A DNA stretch of 64,000 bases, from contig JAEUKI010000057.1 in assembly GCA_016793325.1 (NCBI GenBank), positions 124,001-188,000 of the forward strand. Reading direction: 5' to 3'. The notes beneath the pieces were generated by a model, which had not been told where the DNA came from, ran no database searches, and worked only from the letters and a program-made list of their open reading frames with translations. This DNA comes from Myxococcales bacterium (lineage in GTDB: Bacteria; Myxococcota_A; Polyangia; Polyangiales; Ga0077539). The translations under genes were made by a program, and so were the position numbers. Below are positions 35,402 through 44,046 of the stretch, one piece after another; the stretch's first letter is position 1; every line of letters starts with the position of its first letter.

Positions 35402-37711
35402 TCAGCGCATCCGTTGCGCCGGGCACTCGTAGCGTCCTTCGAACAATGGTCGCGCTTCACGCGTGAGCGCGAGGACATCGCCGTGGGCTAGCGGTCGCGC
35501 GCGCACTGTGCGTCCGTTGACGACGAGCAGCTCTCGTCGGCGCGGTTCGGCGACGACCCAGTGCTCGCCGTCGATCGCCATGATTCGCGCGATGACTTGT
35601 CGTCCCGCGGCAGGCGCGTCTGCGATGCGTCCTTCGTCGTCGACGGTCGCTCCTTCGCCGACCGCGACGCGCACTCGGCCTGCCCAAACCCAGGGCGGCG
35701 AGCTCGCGAGATGCGCCTCGGGCGCCGGACGGTTCGACGTCGTGGCGCGGGTGCGCCTTCGGACGAGGTCGAACCAATCGGGCGTCACGAGCGAGTGGGG
35801 CTCCGCGCCTGCGAAGAGCAGCGACGCGACGAAGTTGGGGGAAGGCAACGACGGCGGAGGCTCGTCATCGGGGTTGATCACGAGCCCTCGCTGCGCGTCT
35901 CCGCGAGGAACAAACACGAGCGCCCCGTTGTCGGGCATCGGCCAGAACAGCGCGCCGCGCTGCCAGAGCGACACCATGAGCGCCCACGGGTTGTTGGCTT
36001 CGTCGTCGATGCCCGCGAGCGCGGCGCGCTGCGCGATCGAGGCAACCGCACCCGCGTCGATCCCTGCGAATCGCGCGGCGAACGGAAGCACGTCGCGGCT
36101 CCACCCGATCGCGTTTCGCTGCAAGACCCTCGCGAGGAGCAGCACCGAGCCGCCCGAGCGGCTCGCGTCGGTCGCGCTCGCGGCTCGCGCGCGCTGCTCG
36201 CGCAAGAGTTGGTCGAGCCCGAACAAGATTCGCGCGCTCCGGACGGTCACGCGCTCCTTGGTCGCGTCGCGCCACGCTTGTTCGACGCGCTGGGCAGCGC
36301 GCACAAACGATCGCTCGAGCGTCACGTCGGCAGGGGCGCTCGGCGCGCACTCTGCGCTGCGATGGACCGCGCCGAACAGCGCCCTCGCGCGCGCTTCGAC
36401 CCACGCGAGCGCCGCTCGGTCGTCGCTGGTCGCCGCGGGCGGCTCGAAGCCCGGCCCGGTCGTCCACGCATCGATCAGTGATTTCGCAGAGGCTCCGACG
36501 CTCGACGCGTCCATCGCCCGCGTCGCCGAGCGGGCGGCCCACTGCACGGCGGTCATGCTGGTCTTGTCGCTCCCGCGCTGCTCCGCGTAGCTGCGCGTGC
36601 TCGCGCACTCGGATGTGTGCAGCAGCGCCCTCGCTTCGTGCGGGGCGTCCGAGCGCGCGTCGCGTTCGACGCGAAGCTCGATCTCTCCGATGCGCGCCCG
36701 CGCGCCGACGGTGCACCCGGTGGCGGTCACCCCGCGTCGCGCGGACAAGCCTCGCGAGTGCTCGACGATGAGCGCGTCGCGGTCGATCGCGAGGACGCCC
36801 CACTGGCCGCGCGTGGGCCCGGTGATGCGCGCGTCGCTCCCTCGGCCGTGGCTGGCGATCGTGAGCGGCCCGAGTTCGACGCGGATTTCACTGGTGTCCG
36901 GGAGCGCGAGCACGAGCGACGTCCCTTCACGATCGCGCGCGACGAGCCGCGGTCCGAGCCCGAGCAGCGCGCAACGCGCGAGGGCGCTCCGAGGTTCACG
37001 CTCGGCAAGCTCGTTGATCGACGCGCGGGTCGCGAGCCAACTCTCGGGAGGCTCACCCGCGAGCGCACGGTCCGGCGCCCACACGAGGACCGCGCCGTCG
37101 GGAAGGAGCATCGGCCACGCGCCGCGCTCGAAGAGCTCCATCGCGGCGGTGAAGGGAGACGCCTCTGCGCGCCCCGCCGCGAGCCACTCGAGCTGTCGCG
37201 CGACGAGCATCGTGTACGGCGCGAGCCCGTCGATCCATCGGTGCGCGAGCGAGGGCGAGCGCAAGCGCAGCGCGTCGTGCGCGTCTTCGAGCCGCTGCTG
37301 AATCGCGAGCCTCTGCGCGCGCGGGAGCACTTCGGCGAACGCCGCGCGGTGCTCGATCGCGAGCGACCAGAGCTCGTCGGCCGCCACGGCGTTGGTCGCG
37401 TTGGTCCACCCGTCGAGCCACTGCTGCGCAGCGTCGTCGAGCGAACGAGCGATCGACACGGGCCTCGACGGCGACGGAACGCCTCGGAGCACCGCCGACG
37501 ACAGCGCGTCTGCGAGCGCTTCGCCGAGCGCGTCGACTTCGGCGATCGCCTCCGCGCGCCCGAGCACGAGCGCGGCGTCGGGCTCGAGAAATCTCGCGCG
37601 TTCGAAGCGCCGAAACAACGCGTCGATCCGCTTCGCGAGCGACGAGCCGTTTCGCGCGGTCGTCGGAAGCGACTCTGGAAGCTCACCGTCGGATGACTCG
37701 CTCACGCGCAC
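35402..37711 (-). CDS. Large protein with two FHA-like halves, unknown
   Basis: A 769-residue soluble protein starting at the GTG at 37711. It appears internally duplicated: MELFERGAWPMLLPDGAVLV in the first half matches MVSLWQRGALFWPMPDNGAL in the second, each after a helical region. Each half then ends in an FHA-like beta module; the second shows VVNGRTVRARPLAHGDVLAL, the usual FHA ending, and the first shows TVGARARIGEIELRV. FHA domains bind phosphothreonine, but the binding Arg/Ser/His set is not clearly preserved. It is 118 bases upstream of the degenerate dioxygenase gene on the same strand and may begin that operon. Two Ser/Thr kinases are encoded elsewhere in the window. Confidence 0.6.
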   Translation of the reverse strand: MRVSESSDGELPESLPTTARNGSSLAKRIDALFRRFERARFLEPDAALVLGRAEAIAEVDALGEALADALSSAVLRGVPSPSRPVSIARSLDDAAQQWLDGWTNATNAVAADELWSLAIEHRAAFAEVLPRAQRLAIQQRLEDAHDALRLRSPSLAHRWIDGLAPYTMLVARQLEWLAAGRAEASPFTAAMELFERGAWPMLLPDGAVLVWAPDRALAGEPPESWLATRASINELAEREPRSALARCALLGLGPRLVARDREGTSLVLALPDTSEIRVELGPLTIASHGRGSDARITGPTRGQWGVLAIDRDALIVEHSRGLSARRGVTATGCTVGARARIGEIELRVERDARSDAPHEARALLHTSECASTRSYAEQRGSDKTSMTAVQWAARSATRAMDASSVGASAKSLIDAWTTGPGFEPPAATSDDRAALAWVEARARALFGAVHRSAECAPSAPADVTLERSFVRAAQRVEQAWRDATKERVTVRSARILFGLDQLLREQRARAASATDASRSGGSVLLLARVLQRNAIGWSRDVLPFAARFAGIDAGAVASIAQRAALAGIDDEANNPWALMVSLWQRGALFWPMPDNGALVFVPRGDAQRGLVINPDDEPPPSLPSPNFVASLLFAGAEPHSLVTPDWFDLVRRRTRATTSNRPAPEAHLASSPPWVWAGRVRVAVGEGATVDDEGRIADAPAAGRQVIARIMAIDGEHWVVAEPRRRELLVVNGRTVRARPLAHGDVLALTREARPLFEGRYECPAQRMR

Positions 37712-37760
37712 CGTGAGTGTCGCACGAACGCTTGGTCATCATCGGTCGCGAACCGACGCG

Positions 37761-39932
37761 CTACGGACGCCGCGGCGTCGGGCGCAACGGCGGCGGGGGA
37801 GGCGGGCGCGGCGTCGTCGTATTGCCTGCGCCAGGAGCGCTCACGTCGGCCCGAAGCGTGTACGGACCGGCGTTGCCCGACGAGAACCCATCGACGAACA
37901 CGGTGTAGGTCCCGGCGTCGAAGTCGTCCTCGATCACGGCGTTGGTCGTTCCGTTGGTGTCGTCGACGCACGCGCGCTCGGTGCCTGGATCCGCGCAGTT
38001 GGCGCGGAGATAGATCGCAGGGTCGTAGCTTCCCTGCGTCGAGGTCACTTCGAGACGAACGTGCGATCGGCGACGCAGCACGAGGCGGTAGAGGTTTTCG
38101 GGGCTGCGCGCATCGCCCGCGCACGACGCGTGAAACACGTCGTTGCCCGCGGTCGTTCCCGAAACCACGCGGCCCGGCGTGAGCGCCGTCGCGCGTCGAC
38201 ACGCGGCTTCCATCGCCGCAGAGTCTTCGAGCGTTGCGTTGATCGTGAAGCGTCCGAACATCCGCGCGCGGGCCGCATCGACGATGACGTAGTACGTGCC
38301 GGGCGTGACGACCGCTTCGGCCGCGCTGTTGTCGCCGACTTCGAGCGCGCGGCACGCGAGCGAGTTGTTGGCCGCGGTCGACGAGCACGCGCGCGCGATC
38401 TGCACGACGAGCCCGCCGTTTTCGCGGAGCGAGTCGTCCATGTACGGAAACCACACCTTGAGCCGACCGCGAGACGTCACGTCGACGCGGTAGACGACGT
38501 CGGCCGTGTCCGCGCCGCCGCCGCACGGCGTCTGGACGTCGTCGCGCGCCGCGTGGAGATTTCCTTGGGTTGGCGTCGAGCCGGCGCCGATCGGCAGCGG
38601 CTGCGCGTCGGCGCACGCGTCACCCGTCACGCCCGAGCCAGCCACTGGCGCGGTGTCCACTTGGAGCGTGAAGGGGCCCGACGCTCCAGCGTTGAACCCG
38701 TCGGCGTACACGAAGTACGCGCCCGCAGGGAGCACCGTGTTGACTCGCGCTTGTCGCTGCGAGTCGGTGTCGTCGTTGCAGACGATCTCCGAGTTGGCCT
38801 GCGCGCACGCGCGGCGAATGTAGAGCGCTCCGTCGTAGTTGGGCGTCTCGAGCGTCGCTTGCACCCGCGACTCTTGCGGCAAATCGAGGCGAAACACGCG
38901 CTCGGGTCCCGGCGCGCGGCCCGCGCAGCTCGCTTGAAATCCGTCGACCTCGCGCGAGGTGTCGCCTTGAATCGGCTGTCCCGCGGTGAGCGTCGCCGCT
39001 TGTTGGCAGAGCTCGTCGACGCTGGGGACGTCTTGTCCCGTCGCGGCCAGCGTGAACGCGCCGCCGTCGTTTCCGTAGCCGTCGACGACGACGTAGTACT
39101 CGCCGGCGTCGAGCGCCTGCACGATGCGCGAGCGACGCACTTGCTGATCGTCGTCGTTGCACGCGATCTCGTTGCCGCCTTGCGCCGGCGCGACGCCTGG
39201 ACGCGGCCGCGAGGGTCCGCCGCCCGGAGCGCAGTTGCGAAGGATGTAGATCGCTCCGTCGAACTCTTGCTCGCTCGCGAGCGTCACGAGCATCCGCCGC
39301 GGAACGCGCAGTCGATACACGAGCTCGGGCGCCTCACCGCTCGCGCACGACGCGCGCAATCGCGATCCGCCCTGCGTCGTGTCGCCGCTCACGGTCTGGC
39401 CGAGCTCGAGCGTGATCGGCTCGCTGCAGCTGCCGGGGCCGCCCGCGACCGCGCCGCCGCCGCCTGCGTTGATGGGGCGCGGTCCGTCACCGCCGCCCGT
39501 TCCTCCGCGCCACGTCGAGACCGTCACGACGCCGCCGCCCTGAGCCGCGCGCGCGGTGACTTGAAAGCGTCCGCGCGAGCTCGGGCAGAATCGCACGCCG
39601 GCCTGTGGTTCGTGCGCGTTTTCTTGCGCGACCGACTGTCCCTGCGCGTTGACGACGGTGAGCTCGATGTCGCGAACGCCGTCGGCGCCGAACGCCATGA
39701 ACGTGTAGCAACCCGCGTCGAGGTCGCTCGGAACGCGAAAGCTCTGACCCTCCGCGAGCGACGAGCTCGACACGGGCCCGACCTGCGAGAGGCCCTGCGT
39801 CGTGAGCGCGTTGTGCGCGGCGATCATCCTCGTGTACGCGCCGTTCGGTGCGGCTGTGCATGCTGCCAACGCGCACGACAGCGCGCCGACGTTGAGCGCG
39901 CGTCGGACCGCGCGGGGGGTGTTTGGATTCAC
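37761..39932 (-). CDS. Lipoprotein with four tandem pre-peptidase-like (PPC) modules
   Basis: A 723-residue protein whose GTG at 39932 follows AGGAG and opens a lipoprotein signal (SCALAAC, Cys25). An N-terminal domain with a Gly-rich linker is followed by four modules of about 125 residues. Each begins with a Cys and a QTVSGDT-like strand, contains a second Cys before a VYRLRVP-like strand, then DGAIYILRNC and IACNDD, and closes with GEYYVVVDGY or similar. This is the bacterial pre-peptidase C-terminal domain pattern, usually a secreted or surface-binding module. The third module lacks the usual CNDD loop. The C-terminus is Pro/Arg-rich. There is no enzyme domain, so it is likely an adhesin or binding protein. 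Confidence 0.75.
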   Translation of the reverse strand: MNPNTPRAVRRALNVGALSCALAACTAAPNGAYTRMIAAHNALTTQGLSQVGPVSSSSLAEGQSFRVPSDLDAGCYTFMAFGADGVRDIELTVVNAQGQSVAQENAHEPQAGVRFCPSSRGRFQVTARAAQGGGVVTVSTWRGGTGGGDGPRPINAGGGGAVAGGPGSCSEPITLELGQTVSGDTTQGGSRLRASCASGEAPELVYRLRVPRRMLVTLASEQEFDGAIYILRNCAPGGGPSRPRPGVAPAQGGNEIACNDDDQQVRRSRIVQALDAGEYYVVVDGYGNDGGAFTLAATGQDVPSVDELCQQAATLTAGQPIQGDTSREVDGFQASCAGRAPGPERVFRLDLPQESRVQATLETPNYDGALYIRRACAQANSEIVCNDDTDSQRQARVNTVLPAGAYFVYADGFNAGASGPFTLQVDTAPVAGSGVTGDACADAQPLPIGAGSTPTQGNLHAARDDVQTPCGGGADTADVVYRVDVTSRGRLKVWFPYMDDSLRENGGLVVQIARACSSTAANNSLACRALEVGDNSAAEAVVTPGTYYVIVDAARARMFGRFTINATLEDSAAMEAACRRATALTPGRVVSGTTAGNDVFHASCAGDARSPENLYRLVLRRRSHVRLEVTSTQGSYDPAIYLRANCADPGTERACVDDTNGTTNAVIEDDFDAGTYTVFVDGFSSGNAGPYTLRADVSAPGAGNTTTPRPPPPPPLRPTPRRP

Positions 39933-39988
39933 GGGGGCTCCTGTGCTTACGGGTGGGGCGAGGCCTCGAATTCGTGACCGCGGCGGCG

Positions 39989-40007
39989 CTCGCTCACCGT
40001 GAGCGAG
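39989..40007. promoter_or_regulatory. 19-bp inverted repeat between divergent lipoprotein genes
   Basis: CTCGCTCACCGTGAGCGAG is a perfect 9+9 inverted repeat around one central base, located between the PPC lipoprotein (start 39932) and the sulfatase-like lipoprotein (start 40102). It could be an operator for both. In DNA of this composition one or two such repeats may arise by chance per window. Confidence 0.35.
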
Positions 40008-40101
40008 GGTATCACCGTTGCCCTGCGGTAGCGGCGCTGTTCTCGCGGCGCTCGGCGGACGCACGATTGTTGGTCGATCTTCAGGTAGAAGCGTCGTTCG
40101 T

Positions 40102-41574
40102 ATGGTCTCGATCCGCTCACGCGTCGCGGGCTCGCGCGCGCTCGGTCTCGCGGTGTTCTCGTGTGCGGCGACCGTGATCGCCTCGTGCGCAAACCGCACG
40201 CGCCACAACGACTCTGTGGCCGCCAACGCTTCCAACAACGTCGAGGCTTCGTCTGCCATCCGCGCCGGAAGTGTCGCGGAAGACGCCGCGAGTCGCGCTG
40301 CCCACGAGGACGCGACCGCGACGGACGTCGACGCATCACAGACGGCGGACAGCGGCGCGTCGTCACTGGGTCTCCGTGGTACGGGGCCGCTCAACGTTCT
40401 CTACCTCACGATCGACAGCTTGCGTTCGGACGCGCTCCACCCGCGCGGAGCGCTCCCCGCGGCGTTCGGCGAAGACCCCGCTCGCTTCGCCCCGACGCTC
40501 GCTGCGCTCGCGCGTCGCGCCGTGGTCTACACCCGCGCCTACGCGCTGAGCTCGTACACCTCGATGTCCGTCGGCGGAATGTACGGCGGTCGCTACCCAG
40601 GCGAGCTCCCGCGCGACGGCTACTTCTTCGGCGAGTACCGCCCGAGCGCGCTCATGCTCGCCGAGCGCCTCTCGAACGCGGGCGTCCACACGATGGGCGC
40701 GCACGCGCACTTCTATTTTCGCCGCGGATCTTCGGGCCTCGAGCAAGGGTTTGCGCGGTGGGAGATCGTCCCCGGCCTCGTTCGAAACAACACGACCGAC
40801 GTCGAGGTCACGAGCGATCGGCTCGAAGCGCTCTGCGAGCGTCTGCTCAGCGAACCCGCCGTCCGCGATCGGCCTTGGTTTCTGCACGCTCACTTCATGG
40901 ACCCGCACGATCAGTATCGGCCGCACCGAGGCTCGCCGCCGCCCGTGGTCGCCCGCGGCTCGCGCGCGCTGTACCTCGGCGAACTCTGGTTCACTGATCA
41001 GCACCTCGCGCGGCTCTTGTCGTTCGTCGAGCGCCAGCCCTGGGCCTCGCGCACGGCGATCATCATTTCGGCGGATCACGGCGAGGCGTTCGGCGAGCAC
41101 GGGCACTTTCGTCACGGGTTCTATCTCTGGGAGGAGCTCGTGCGGGTGCCGTGGATGTTCGTCGTCCCGGGCGCGACGCCGCGGGTGATCGACGTCGCGC
41201 GGAGCCACATCGACCTCGCGCCGACCATCCTGGACCTGCTCGGCGTCCCCGCGCAGCGTGATCTGCCTGGAATCTCCCTGCGCGATGAATTGATGGGCGC
41301 CCCTGCGAACCCGCGCGTCGTGTGGGTCGACTTGCCGCAGACGAGCGACAACGACCGATGGCGCGCGCGCATCGACGGCGACCTCTCGACCATCGCGCGC
41401 GGCCCCAACGACGGGACGTTCTACGTGTACGACCTGCGCACCGACCCCGAGCAGCGCTCGCCGCTCGCGCGAACGGACCCTCGCCGCGCCGCTGCGATCG
41501 AGCAGTATCGCCAAGAGCGCGGACGCTTTCGCGACGTTCCGCCGGATCAGTGGCGCCCGACGGCCGCGCGTTGA
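40102..41574 (+). CDS. Lipoprotein of the sulfatase/alkaline-phosphatase fold, non-canonical active site
   Basis: A 490-residue protein from the ATG at 40102 (lipobox VIASC). After a Ser/Thr/Asp-rich linker, the sulfatase domain starts with VLYLTIDSLRSDAL (metal Asp), continues with FLHAHFMDPHDQYRPH, IIISADHGEAFGEHGHFRHG (metal Asp and His) and DLAPTILDLLGVP, and ends near the C-terminus. Formylglycine sulfatases carry C/S-x-P-x-R; here the aligned segment is LSSYTSMSVGGMYGGRYP (149-166), with no Cys, Pro or Arg at the signature. Ser150, Ser151 or Thr153 could be the nucleophile, as in phosphotransferase members such as LtaS (which uses Thr). The substrate may be a phosphoester or sulfate ester outside the cell. 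Confidence 0.82.
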   Translation: MVSIRSRVAGSRALGLAVFSCAATVIASCANRTRHNDSVAANASNNVEASSAIRAGSVAEDAASRAAHEDATATDVDASQTADSGASSLGLRGTGPLNVLYLTIDSLRSDALHPRGALPAAFGEDPARFAPTLAALARRAVVYTRAYALSSYTSMSVGGMYGGRYPGELPRDGYFFGEYRPSALMLAERLSNAGVHTMGAHAHFYFRRGSSGLEQGFARWEIVPGLVRNNTTDVEVTSDRLEALCERLLSEPAVRDRPWFLHAHFMDPHDQYRPHRGSPPPVVARGSRALYLGELWFTDQHLARLLSFVERQPWASRTAIIISADHGEAFGEHGHFRHGFYLWEELVRVPWMFVVPGATPRVIDVARSHIDLAPTILDLLGVPAQRDLPGISLRDELMGAPANPRVVWVDLPQTSDNDRWRARIDGDLSTIARGPNDGTFYVYDLRTDPEQRSPLARTDPRRAAAIEQYRQERGRFRDVPPDQWRPTAAR

Positions 41575-41679
41575 GCAGAGCGCCGGGCACGCTTCGGCGA
41601 TATCGCTCACTTTGTCTGTAAATTCACTGGCAGAATTGATGGGCTGTTTCGGGACGCGCGGTGTACGCTCGCGCTCGCG

Positions 41680-43827
41680 ATGACAGAGACGCGACTGCAC
41701 ACGTGCAACCTTTGCGAGGCGGTCTGCGGCGTCGAGCTCGACGTCGAAGCGGACAGGATCGTGGGCGTTCGCGGGGATCGAAAGGACCCCTTCAGCAAAG
41801 GGCACATCTGTCCGAAGGCCGCTGCGCTCGGCGACCTCGCGGGCGATCCCGATCGCGTGCGCGAGCCGATGCGACGCGAAGGCGACCGATGGAGCCCGGT
41901 CTCGTGGGACAGCGCGATCGCGGAGTTCGTCGAGCGCGTCGAGCGCGTCCGCAAGCAACACGGCCCCAACGCCGTCGCGATCTATGTGGGAAATCCCACG
42001 GTCCACAGCCATACGGCGCTGCTGACGTTTCCCTTCTTCGCAAAGGCGCTCGGGGCGCGATCGAAGTTCTCGGCCACGTCGATCGACCAGCTCCCCCACA
42101 TGCTGGCGGCGCTCGAGATGTTCGGCCACCAGCTCATGCTGCCGATCCCCGACATCGATCGCGCCGAACGGCTGTGGATCATGGGCGCCAACCCCTGGGC
42201 GTCCAACGGCAGCTTGCTCACCGCGGGAAACGTCCGCGCGCGCATCGAAGCGATCCGCGAGCGCGGCGGTCGGGTCACCGTGTTCGATCCTCGCCGCACC
42301 GAGACCGCCGAGCACGCCGACGAGCACGTGTTCATCCGGCCCGGGGGCGACGCGTTCTTCTTGCTCGGCGTGCTGAGCACACTTTTTCAAGAGGGCCTCG
42401 CGGACCCTGGCGCGGCGCGCGCGTACGTCGACGGGTGGGACGCGCTGCGCGCAGCGGTGGCGCCGTTTACCGCGGCGCGCGTCGCGTCTCGCGCGGGGAT
42501 CGCGGAAGAGACCATCGTGCGCCTCGCGCGCGAGCTCGCTGGGTCCAAGCGCTCGGTCGTCTACGGACGCATGGGCGTGTGCACCCAAGAGTTCGGCGGC
42601 CTCGCGGCGTACCTCGTCAACGCGCTCAACGTCGCGATCGGCGCGCTCGATCGGATGGGGGGCGCGATGTTTCCGCAGCCCGCGGTGGACTTGCTGGGTG
42701 TCTCCGCCGCGATCGGACAGAAGGGCCACCACGGAAAGTTTCGCTCGCGCGTGCGGGGCCTGCCCGAGTTCGGAGGAGAGCTCCCTGTCGCGACGCTCGC
42801 TGAAGAGATCGACACGCCGGGCGAGGGTCAGATCCGCGCGCTCGTGACGCTCGCGGGCAACCCTGTGCTCTCGACGCCCAACGGCGCTCGGCTCGCGCGG
42901 GCGCTTCCGCGGCTCGAGTTCATGGCCTCGATCGACATCTACCGCAACGAGACGACGCGGCACGCGCACTTGCTCTTGCCGACGAGCGTCGGCGTCGAGC
43001 GCGATCACTACGACCTCGCGTTCTATCAGCTCGCGGTGCGCAACGCGGCGCGCTACGCGAAGGCCGCGGTCGCGGCGCCCTCGGGGGTCAAGCACGACTT
43101 CGATTTGCTCACGCACCTCGCGCTCGCGCTGCACGCGTCGCGAACGAGCGCCGCCGATCGCGCGACGGCCTTGGCGCTGCGCGCGGCGAGGGCGCTCGGC
43201 CATCGTCGTCTCGTCGACACGCTCCTGCGCGTCGGCCCATACGGAACGCTCCGCGGCGGAACCCTCTCGCTCTCTGCGCTCGAAGCGGAGCCGCACGGTC
43301 TCGACCTCGGCCCGTTGCGTCCGAGGCTCCCGTCCGCGCTCTGGACGCGCGACAAGCGCGTTGTGTTGCTCCCCGCGCTCTTCGCGAAGGACCTCGCGCG
43401 CGTCGAGCGAGCGCTCGTCGAGGACGAGTCCAAGCCCAAGGGCCTCGTGCTCGTGGGGCGCAGGCAGCTTCGATCGAACAACTCGTGGATGCACAACTCG
43501 CTGCGGCTCGTGAAGGGCCCCGAGCGATGCACGCTGCTCGTTCACCCCGACGACGCCGCGGAGCACGGCGTGAAGACGGGCGATCGCGTGTTGCTTCGCT
43601 CGAAGACCGGCGAGATCCGCGTGCTCGTCGAGGTGAGCGACGAGATCCACCGCGGGGTCGTGAGCCTCCCGCACGGCTGGGGCCACAGCGACGAAGCCGC
43701 GAAGCTCGAGGTCGCGCGCTCGCACGCGGGCGCCAGCATCAACGACGTCACGGATGATGGCTTCGTGGATCCATTGAGCGGAACAGCTGCGTTTTCAGGG
43801 GTAAGCGTAGTGATTTCAGCGGGTTGA
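41680..43827 (+). CDS. Molybdopterin-dependent oxidoreductase with 4Fe-4S cluster
   Basis: A 715-residue protein. The N-terminus binds a 4Fe-4S cluster through Cys9, Cys12, Cys16 and Cys44 (CNLCEAVCG and GHICPK). The molybdopterin domains follow (RIWIMGANPWASNG-like segment, TVFDPRRTETAEHADEHVFI, GGDAFFLLGVL), and the C-terminal dinucleotide-binding domain holds RSNNSWMHN, VHPDDAAEHGVKTGDRVLLR and LPHGWGH. There is no Tat signal, so it should be cytoplasmic. It belongs to the formate dehydrogenase/nitrate reductase superfamily of single-subunit type; the substrate is unknown. No partner subunit or electron-transfer protein lies next to it. Confidence 0.92.
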   Translation: MTETRLHTCNLCEAVCGVELDVEADRIVGVRGDRKDPFSKGHICPKAAALGDLAGDPDRVREPMRREGDRWSPVSWDSAIAEFVERVERVRKQHGPNAVAIYVGNPTVHSHTALLTFPFFAKALGARSKFSATSIDQLPHMLAALEMFGHQLMLPIPDIDRAERLWIMGANPWASNGSLLTAGNVRARIEAIRERGGRVTVFDPRRTETAEHADEHVFIRPGGDAFFLLGVLSTLFQEGLADPGAARAYVDGWDALRAAVAPFTAARVASRAGIAEETIVRLARELAGSKRSVVYGRMGVCTQEFGGLAAYLVNALNVAIGALDRMGGAMFPQPAVDLLGVSAAIGQKGHHGKFRSRVRGLPEFGGELPVATLAEEIDTPGEGQIRALVTLAGNPVLSTPNGARLARALPRLEFMASIDIYRNETTRHAHLLLPTSVGVERDHYDLAFYQLAVRNAARYAKAAVAAPSGVKHDFDLLTHLALALHASRTSAADRATALALRAARALGHRRLVDTLLRVGPYGTLRGGTLSLSALEAEPHGLDLGPLRPRLPSALWTRDKRVVLLPALFAKDLARVERALVEDESKPKGLVLVGRRQLRSNNSWMHNSLRLVKGPERCTLLVHPDDAAEHGVKTGDRVLLRSKTGEIRVLVEVSDEIHRGVVSLPHGWGHSDEAAKLEVARSHAGASINDVTDDGFVDPLSGTAAFSGVSVVISAG

Positions 43828-43833
43828 ACGAGC

Positions 43834-43980
43834 GGGTTCGAAGGCGGACAGGCGCAGTCCGAAGGCGGACAGAGGCAGTTCGAAGACGGACAGAGGCGGT
43901 TCGAAAGCGGCCGGAGGCGGTTTGAAGGCGGCCGGAGGCGGTTTGAAGGCGGCCGGAGGCGGTTCGAAAGCGGCCGGAAG
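43834..43980. repeat. 21-bp tandem repeat, seven units, between convergent genes
   Basis: Seven contiguous 21-bp units (43834, 43855, 43876, 43897, 43918, 43939 and 43960) share a core like GGTTCGAAGGCGG, with later units drifting to GGTTTGAAGGCGGCC; units 5 and 6 are identical. It fills most of the gap between the molybdopterin enzyme (stop 43827) and the lamin-tail lipoprotein (stop 44047). The unit length is divisible by three, so either strand shows a heptapeptide repeat (FRTASGR-like on the minus strand), but nothing else supports a gene here. Confidence 0.9.
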
Positions 43981-44046
43981 GGGGCGCCGAGGCGGATGCG
44001 CCAAACCCATTGTGCGCGGTTCCCTGCGCTTCGCGCACGACTTCGC

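Noticed and set aside
35282..35491. Small plus-strand open frame of about 69 codons
   Set aside because: It overlaps the 3' end of the FHA-like gene by 90 bases, has no ribosome binding site and no recognisable content.
43834..43980. Possible CRISPR array
   Set aside because: The units are contiguous with no spacers, and no cas genes are nearby.
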